A stretch of DNA of 64,000 bases from Cladochytrium replicatum. Taxonomy: Eukaryota; Chytridiomycota; Chytridiomycetes; Cladochytriales; Cladochytriaceae. How positions within the stretch are numbered: the stretch's first letter is position 1; the number at the start of each line of letters is the position of its first letter. The notes under the pieces were generated by a model. The model did not search any database. It was not told the origin of the DNA and worked only from the letters and a program-made list of their open reading frames with translations. Shown piece by piece: positions 57,652-64,000 of this stretch. Location of the stretch: the NCBI GenBank assembly GCA_025526935.1, contig JAHLKD010000084.1:1-64000 (forward strand). The letters run 5' to 3'. Both the position numbers and the translations under genes were made by a program.

Positions 57652-60153
57652 TCATCTTGAAGCTGAGCCCTCTCGAGCAGAACTGGCGCCGTCGTGAGAA
57701 CCCAAAAGGCTGTCGAAAACCGAGCTTGCGATGGAATCTAGGGCCGATCCTGCATTCCGGAAATACTTGCGCGCAACGTTGGAATCAGGGTGGATGTTCG
57801 CTTGCGGGAAGCCAAATTGGAAGAGGAGACCCAGACATAGCTTCGCCTCCGGGGTATTGGACTTTCTGAGTTTGTCGACAGCCTCCACGTATTTCGCTTC
57901 GTTTGCTGGATTGTATCCATGGTACGCCATCAGCCCTAATACCGCTTTCGCGTGCCCGCTATTTTCTTCGGCACGCTTCAGGATCGAGGTTGCCTGCTCC
58001 ACAAATACCGGCCCCTTGCGAAGCAGGAGGATCCCAAGGTTCGCCGCTGCCGTGTGGTTCTCGTCAGCCGATCGGGTGAGATGTCCTTCCGCTCGCGAAA
58101 CCGATGGCTCGACACCATGTCCGACATAGTGAATGCAAGCAAGTGCTATCGATGCTTCATGGAAACCTTTATCGGCCGCTTCCGAGAGATATCGGCGACC
58201 CTCGATCATGTCAAACCCCTCCTGAACGAGAAGGAGGCCGAGGTTCACTGTGGCATACATGTCGGGTCGGCCGTCATGCATGCATCTCCTAGCCTTCCTG
58301 TAGAGCTCCTCGGCCCTTCGGATGCTCGCCGTGTCTCTTTGAAGGATGACAGCAAGATTGTTGCATGCGATCGGGTCCACTTCATCATCGTCTGCGGCGG
58401 GAGTTTCATACAGCTTCGCCGCCATTTCGAGGTTCCCATCTTCGTGATAAAGAAGAGCCCGAGCTGTGAAAGATGGGATGCGAAATTCGTCAAACCTTCT
58501 CAAGCTTCGCAGGTGCTTCATTTGGGTATTAGGGTCGCTGTTGTGAGATGAGACCAGTTCAGCAATGACTCCGCAACGACCGCCGTGATTTTTAAGGAGC
58601 CGAACATTCTCTACATTCCATATCTTTGGAGGGAGAAGCTGGAGCGGAAGCGCTGTAGGTAAAAGACACCCGAGGGGATCCAGAGGATCAATACACTCTG
58701 GACTGAGCTGAAGCAGCTCTGCCCGAAGCAAACTCGTCAGCTTCGTATTCCCGTCTCTCGAAGGCGTCGGTGTGATTGGAGGTGTCAGAGGGTCCAAGAT
58801 CACCAGTGATTCAACGGACTTGGCAGGCGTTAGAGTGGGACCGCTTGTGTCGATCATTCCCGCTGTCTGCGATTGTGAATCTTCCGTTTTTGAGGCAATC
58901 CGATCCATCAAGAATGTAATGGTCGATGTGTCGAGCATAAAGGTATCGTTTGAGAAATCGAGTGTGGGAAACGTCCCTGTTGCATCACGTGACTCTATCG
59001 AAATGGTGGGTGGGCTGGGCTGGTGTTCCGGCAGTGAGCTGGGGTCGCTTTTGCACCCTTTGATAGTGGAGAGAGATCCCCTCGTCACCGAACCTTCTCG
59101 CAATGTCGTGCACTCCTCCAGATTCATGCTCTTGAGCGATTCAATGATGGTTTGAAAACTCGGTCGCCCATTTGGGTCCTGCGCCCAACAGCTATTCATC
59201 AGAACCCAGATCGACAAGATGCAAAGATCCGACTCAGGACGAACGGGCCGCAGACGATTCTTCAGTGCTGTGGCGACGTTCGCCACCCTGGGGGTATTGA
59301 GAGAGAAGGGCAACTTTCCCCTTGTCACAATCTCGTAGAGGACCATCGCAAAGCTGTAGACGTCGTATGAGGTGGTGCGACGAATATTTCTTCGTTCATC
59401 GTTCGTGGCGAGAACATACTCTGGAACACAATAATAAAATCAGGGGCCAAGCTTTTCGAACTTTGAGCGAAGAGGAACTTACCCGGCGCAGCCCAGAGCT
59501 CTGTGTACCCATGGTCCGCCACCGTCGAGTCCACCGCAACAGACACTCCAAAGTCTGAGATCTTGATCTGGTCTTGCGCGGACAAAAGGACATTACTACC
59601 TTTCAAGTCGCAATGTACAATGCCTTGTTCATGGAGATAAACCATCCCGTACGCGATTTGTTGGGCATAGGTGTAGGCGTCTGTAATGGAGATGAGCGGT
59701 GAAGCCTGCAATCGCTGGTGATTGCAAAAAAAACAAAAAACAAAGGAAGTGGGGTCAGAATACATGTCTCGAAGTTCAAACGAATTGGGCTCTCCTCACG
59801 TCGGTCAACTTTCCGCTGTCAGCCAGTTCCAAGACGATAGTTGAAGAGTCTAATTCCACAATGCCATAGCATCGTATGATGTTGGGATGGTTCAAGGGAG
59901 CCAAAACCCGGGCTTCATGCGCCATAGCACTGATGGATCTGGCCACTCTAGAGCTGTCCTCTCCAGGGCTGTGAAACACTTTCAATGCCACCCGGCTGCC
60001 GTGGTAAAGCTTTTGAAGATGGCAAGGGAGTCAATGAGAGCAGCGGAGAGGACCGGGGCCACGTACGCCTTTGTAGACCTGACAGGAGGTGCCCGCGCCA
60101 AGCAGGTCGTCGGTGCGCTGCACGTCCCGGAGCCGCACGACGCGCAGTGCCAT
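57652..60153 (-). CDS. TKL-type protein kinase with Sel1-like repeats
   Basis: Four exons: 60067-60153, 59800-60009, 59483-59714 and 57652-59420, introns 57-85 bases, 765 residues. Gly-rich loop LGAGTSCQVYKG, ATP-Lys in VALKVF, catalytic loop VHCDLKGSN near residue 133, DFG in KISDFGVSV, APE-equivalent AAPEYV formed at the third junction, and DVYSFAMVLYEIVT are all intact, so it should be an active Ser/Thr or dual-specificity kinase. A Pro/Ser/Thr-rich linker of about 130 residues leads to five or six Sel1-like alpha/alpha repeats (ACIHYVGHGVEPSVSRAEGHL, LGLMAYHGYNPA, LGLLFQFGFPQA). Sel1 repeats usually act as protein scaffolds. It is divergent from the soluble paralogue gene 393 bases away, so the two may share a promoter. 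Confidence 0.88.
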
Positions 60154-60545
60154 TGCAGGAAGAGATTGGGACGAGCTAATGGCAAAATCAATATATGATA
60201 GACGTACACGGCACCAGATCAAGGTTGTCAGAGGTGGTGGCGTGCAGGCCAACCACGGATCAATCAATGCAATGGAGATCAGGAGATGGAGTGGCAGTGG
60301 AATGGCCTGCAGCTGGATCAGCACAACCAGTCAGACGGTGCTGCGTGGTGGACATGATATGTGACGTGCCATGCATCGATTACCCTATTGCAGACATCAC
60401 CCCGTATGTAGATCACACCCACAACTGCTTGCTTATCGATACTGCACACATATTTCAAGCAACCCTCAGCAGCAGCAGTGCCGCATCAGCCGTCAGACAG
60501 CAACACACTTCACACTCAAGTTGTCGTTTCGTTCGGCTACACACC
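60154..60545. promoter_or_regulatory. Divergent promoter between the kinase and the soluble paralogue
   Basis: About 390 bases between two divergent starts, containing a CAG-rich stretch near 60465-60480. No specific element named. Confidence 0.4.
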
Positions 60546-61517
60546 ATGCAGGGGTTGGTGAACTCTCTGATGCGACCCCTCAGATATGACAGTATCGTAG
60601 CTTCCGCCGATCGCCCTCTGCCCAACCTGCCACGACAAGAGGCTGACGAGCACGCTCTGTTCGTTTCGGCCGTAGAGCGCTATCACGAGTATTCCGCAGC
60701 TAGAGATGCCACCCTTCGTGCTGCCCAGACCGAGATCCAGCACCTGAAATCCAAGCAAGTGCACTTGAACCAGCAGATCGACAACGAGAAGGCCAGAGTG
60801 CTCGATTACACCAAGGTTGTGAACGACATGCGCAACAACAACGCCAAGGCTCTCGGTCACAATTACACCTTCAACACCAATTCCTTCGTTTCGCAGTTTG
60901 AGCTAGCCAAAGAGGAAGCCCTTCGATATTTCAGAGCACATTGGACCCTGTCTGGCGGACTCGGACACCTCTTCCTTCAAGCAGCCAACGCCGGCGTCGC
61001 ACTGATTGAAAGTCGGATAGGTCATGGTTTGAACGCCCTTCTGGTCGCAACCGCGATGTCCGGGAAGCAGCCCAACAACGAAGCATTGCGGCGCTTGCGG
61101 CAGTTTATCGTGACCAACATGCAGATCAACCTGGGCGATCTCCTTGACGACTGTCTGAACTTTTTTCATAACGCTTCTGCATCCTCCCATTGGTGTTCCA
61201 CTTCAGTACGCGAGAATATCAGCGCTCTGCAGCAGAGCATAAAGGGATTCCCGGCAATTGTGCCTCCTTCCCTCGAAGACGTTGACCAGGCCCAGGGGCC
61301 AAGCTCTGTCATCGACCTATTTTTTAAGCTTGGGATGATGAGCGTTCTGGCCGACGTTCCCATGAAGATCGGGTTTGACGAGCCCTTGGACACGATTTCG
61401 CTTTCTGAATTGCCAGAAACGAACCTCCGCGCAGGCGAATATCTGATCCCAGGCTTGTCCTACCTGCAGAACCGGGACAACTACGAAATGGTGGTGATGG
61501 GATACCGCCTCGAATGA
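60546..61517 (+). CDS. Soluble coiled-coil protein with the shared C-terminal domain (paralogue of 51116-52499)
   Basis: Single exon of 323 residues from the ATG at 60546; the longer open frame upstream lacks protein character. Residues about 35-95 form a coiled coil (EIQHLKSKQVHLNQQIDNEK). The remaining 230 residues align with the cytosolic part of the membrane protein: ALGHNYTFN, FELAKEEALRYF, QFIVTNMQI, FFKLGMMSVLADVPMKIGFD, LIPGL and a final MGYRLE. No known family recognised. Two copies in 10 kb, one membrane-anchored and one soluble, suggest a local duplication with changed topology. Confidence 0.8.
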   Translation: MQGLVNSLMRPLRYDSIVASADRPLPNLPRQEADEHALFVSAVERYHEYSAARDATLRAAQTEIQHLKSKQVHLNQQIDNEKARVLDYTKVVNDMRNNNAKALGHNYTFNTNSFVSQFELAKEEALRYFRAHWTLSGGLGHLFLQAANAGVALIESRIGHGLNALLVATAMSGKQPNNEALRRLRQFIVTNMQINLGDLLDDCLNFFHNASASSHWCSTSVRENISALQQSIKGFPAIVPPSLEDVDQAQGPSSVIDLFFKLGMMSVLADVPMKIGFDEPLDTISLSELPETNLRAGEYLIPGLSYLQNRDNYEMVVMGYRLE

Positions 61518-61575
61518 GTTAAAAGAACTCTTCTGCATAGCCACACTCCAATAGAAACAATAACAATAGTAATTA

Positions 61576-62476
61576 ATGCTTGGAACGCTGGCCAGAAGGA
61601 CACCGGCGGTATTGCGGGCAGCGCGAGAGATGTCAAGCACGACGGGAACTGCCCGTGCAGCGGTCTTGGAGAGGTGCAGGACTTTTGCAGTAAACAGGGA
61701 TGGATACAACGGATTCCTGCTCCCATCATTGACCGTTCAAGACGCATCGCCAGCTGGGAAGGTTGTTTGCGAGGTGAGCGCCGACATGGTCTATAAATTA
61801 CTCGAATATAACTTATCGAAAAACCAAGTTCGTCGTTGGGGAGCACCACGCGAATCGTCACGGAAGTGAGTGTTCCGATAAGGTTTAACAATTCACGCTG
61901 ACGGTGGAAATGGTGATTCATAACGTGATCTCTTCAGCTCTTCATGGTAACTAAAGGATGAAAGAGGAAGAATGTATCTACAATGATCGTGCCTTTCAGG
62001 TGGCGTTACGTCGTGAGTCGTTATGCGGTCAATGAGATTTAATGAGCGTCAATAACTGTTCGTGTTCTTTGACAGCTCCTTGGTTGATGTCGTTAGCACT
62101 CTGGCGCTGGTCGCACGACTGGAGAACTCGAGTGGTGGGGTAGGAGAACATTGGACTAATTTGGAAATTGCTCATCCATCAAAGTAGGTCAGCGTTGACC
62201 TTTCTGTGACCTTTTTGAGTGCAGCAAGGGCAGGCGAGAAGCTACGCATCGAATCCACTTGTCACAAGGCCGGACGCACTCTGGCATTCACCAACACGGA
62301 AATCTTTTCTGGTACATTGACCGAAGTACATGTTTATGGACCCATTCATTAAACCAATTCATCACACAGGAGACAAGCTGATTGCAACAGGAAGGTGAGA
62401 AAAGGGTTGCTATTGTTGATTGATACTGACGGCAGCATGTTGATGTTTCAGTCATACCAAGTTTGTCGGAAAGTAG
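61576..62476 (+). CDS. Hotdog-fold acyl-CoA thioesterase (ACOT13/THEM2-like)
   Basis: Hydrolyses acyl-CoA to free acid and CoA. Eight exons: 61576-61773, 61829-61865, 61938-61946, 62000-62012, 62076-62183, 62229-62311, 62370-62394 and 62452-62476; introns 45-72 bases, every phase matching, 165 residues. Exons three and four are only 9 and 13 bases; together with their neighbours they create NRHGTLHGGVTSSLVDVVSTLAL, whose HGG-containing helix is the family's active-site signature. The C-terminus reads KAGRTLAFTNTEIF, GDKLIATGSHTKF, as in ACOT13. The N-terminal 25 residues are Arg/Ala/Thr-rich with no acid, consistent with mitochondrial import. Simple gene prediction would truncate it after exon one. 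Confidence 0.88.
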
Positions 62477-62525
62477 ATACAAAATAATGTAATGTCTCTA
62501 AATAAAAGAGGTCCAATCTCATCGA

Positions 62526-62975
62526 TCAAGAACGGAAAACGTCAAAGTCGTCTTTCGAAATCTCAACGAATCCTCTCATCAGCGACAAGCCCCATCTGCT
62601 TTTGTTCTTGACAAAACCAAGCCGCGGAATGAGTGGTTCAAAGTCTTTCACCACGAAATCGTCTATAAACTGCAAGTTTGTTTTTCTGTAAAACACTTTC
62701 GAGGAGCACGCGGCCGCGTTCTCCGTCCCCAACACCTCTTCTGCCGTCAACTTCAGACAATTGCCATCGACAGCTTGAGCAATCCCGAGAACTTTCCTGC
62801 ATCGGTTTGCTTTCGAGTCTTTTCCGATTTGTTGTTTGGCTGCGTAGACAACAATGTAGTCGCCAGCTTTTAATCTTTCCAGCCGGTGTGGGTGACGCTG
62901 TTGGAGAAAGTTTCCTTCGATTCCTTTAAGAATGTGGTCTCGAGAGGCAACCAGCAGGTAGTATCGTGGTGCCAT
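62526..62975 (-). CDS. EVE-domain protein
   Basis: Single exon, ATG start, 149 residues, almost entirely one EVE (PUA-like) domain: YYLLVASRDHILKGIEGNF, LKAGDYIVVYAA, a basic central loop, then DFEPLIPRLGFVKNKSRWG and FVEISKDDFDVF. EVE domains bind modified bases or nucleotides in the DNA/RNA-binding pocket, and are often found with DNA-modification systems. The tail-to-tail arrangement with the thioesterase leaves only 49 bases between stop codons. Function here is unknown. Confidence 0.85.
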   Translation of the reverse strand: MAPRYYLLVASRDHILKGIEGNFLQQRHPHRLERLKAGDYIVVYAAKQQIGKDSKANRCRKVLGIAQAVDGNCLKLTAEEVLGTENAAACSSKVFYRKTNLQFIDDFVVKDFEPLIPRLGFVKNKSRWGLSLMRGFVEISKDDFDVFRS

Positions 62976-63196
62976 GTTATTTGGTGATTCCGAAGAAGTG
63001 GTTTGTCAACTCGTCGGCTAGCTGCGCACACGAATTGTGACCAATACCATGCAGATTGTATTTATGAAACCGCTCAACTGGATTCAGTGGCTTTGACATA
63101 TTCTTTTTCAGTGGCTTTGACATCTCATCCTCCGCCGCAACAATAACCCAATTGAATGGGCGGGGCTGGACCCATCACCACACCGATCCCAGAGCC

Positions 63197-64000
63197 ATGA
63201 TCCTGCGACTCGAACGAAAAGTCTGCCCCTTCTGCGATGAGAACTCCATCTTAGACCCATCTGAACCTCGCTTCGACGCAAAACATCAATATCTACATGA
63301 AAATCGTCAGTGTCCAACCTTTATCGAACTCAATATCTCGTTCCAATCCCCCTTCGCATCACAAGAATCATCCCTTCCCATCCATGATCCAGATTGCTCC
63401 ATCCGCGCTTACCCGCTTCCAGAACTCCCTCCGAACTGTGTCGTGCCAAAAGCAAAACTCGCACGTCCCTATTTCCAGAGCAACCCACGCCGAAACGCGG
63501 TCGAGAACGATGCGGCTCTATGGAAGAATAGCGTGGTTGAGCGTGCAGTTTTTGATGTGCGGAACGCCAGTGCGCCGTCGATGAGCGTAAGACTGAGTAA
63601 TGGGATCGAACACTCTTGGCCGATGCCCGGGCGGTGTCGGGTAGAGATCGAGGCGGCGTTGAAGACTCTGGATGCTTTGGAGTGTGTGCGGTGTAGGAAG
63701 GCGAATGGCGCTGAAGAAATGGCGGTGGATCCAGAGAATACTGCTACAGTCAATGTTGATGATGGAGCGAAATCAGAAGGATCGATCGAGGATGACAATG
63801 AAGAGCAATTTCAAAATGCGGAAGAATCGCTCAACGCTTGCAACGGTGAAGATCAACGCCTAGGCTCTCCACCGCCCACCATAGAGACTGACCGTCTGGA
63901 ACCGGAAAGTTCAAAAGCTTTGATGGACCCCACAACGGATTTGGACGACAACAATATCCCAGTTAATAGACCCACGACTCCAATTATTGATGCCACAAGA
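63197..64000 (+). CDS. 5' part of an unrecognised acidic protein (runs off the window)
   Basis: The frame is open from the ATG at 63197 to the last base. It begins MILRLERKVCPFCDENSI, giving a CxxC pair, with another CxxC (ECVRCRK) about 165 residues later; the pairs may form one zinc site. Between them is a Pro/Ser-rich region with mixed secondary structure (RVEIEAALKTLDALE). The last 90 residues seen are strongly acidic and disordered. No family recognised. The gene lies head-to-head with the EVE gene 221 bases away. Confidence 0.65.
   Translation, partial: MILRLERKVCPFCDENSILDPSEPRFDAKHQYLHENRQCPTFIELNISFQSPFASQESSLPIHDPDCSIRAYPLPELPPNCVVPKAKLARPYFQSNPRRNAVENDAALWKNSVVERAVFDVRNASAPSMSVRLSNGIEHSWPMPGRCRVEIEAALKTLDALECVRCRKANGAEEMAVDPENTATVNVDDGAKSEGSIEDDNEEQFQNAEESLNACNGEDQRLGSPPPTIETDRLEPESSKALMDPTTDLDDNNIPVNRPTTPIIDATR

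Overview
The window begins at a chromosome end. Bases 1-104 are ten head-to-tail copies of a 10-base telomere unit, and about 64 kb of a gene-dense, intron-rich fungal chromosome arm follows. Introns are mostly 45-95 bases, with GTRNGN donors and CAG/TAG acceptors. The gene set (Dhh1/DDX6, PDCD2, Pho80-type cyclin, fungal cystathionine gamma-synthase, F-box/LRR, insulysin) is fungal. A decayed copy of MOK, a cilium-associated kinase, plus HSPA12-like Hsp70 and kinase-Sel1 genes, suggests a zoosporic (chytrid-like) fungus; this placement is inference.

Subtelomere (1-9.5 kb). A gene fragment is cut off by the telomere. Next is a TET/JBP-type 2-oxoglutarate/Fe(II) dioxygenase, then on the minus strand a very large locus in which C2H2 zinc fingers, a tyrosine-recombinase-like core, a RecQ-type helicase and CCHC zinc knuckles lie in one reading frame. 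That frame is broken by one in-frame TGA and by an exact 77-base tandem duplication. Three 33-base iterons with a palindromic core lie upstream. Together these look like a subtelomeric mobile or telomere-maintenance module that is old or partly inactivated.

Housekeeping block (9.8-47.1 kb). In order: a disordered orphan protein, a membrane alpha/beta hydrolase, an F-box/LRR protein ending in a CaaX box, insulysin, the MOK-like pseudogene, a Pho80-like cyclin, cystathionine gamma-synthase, a bHLH factor, Dhh1, a membrane-anchored GH5 glycosidase, a secreted phytase-like/GDPD protein and PDCD2. Exon structures were worked out from reading-frame phase and splice sites, and almost all junctions close in frame.

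Lineage-specific signalling block (47.3-61.5 kb). In order: a large pseudokinase, a membrane protein carrying an unnamed C-terminal domain, an HSPA12-like Hsp70, a small multi-pass membrane protein, a TKL-type kinase with Sel1 repeats, and a soluble paralogue of the membrane protein's domain. This grouping is the best candidate here for an undescribed functional system, but the link is by context only.

Right end (61.5-64 kb). A hotdog acyl-CoA thioesterase built from eight exons (two of only 9 and 13 bases), an EVE-domain protein, and the 5' part of an unrecognised acidic protein that runs off the window. I saw no rRNA, tRNA or CRISPR array.
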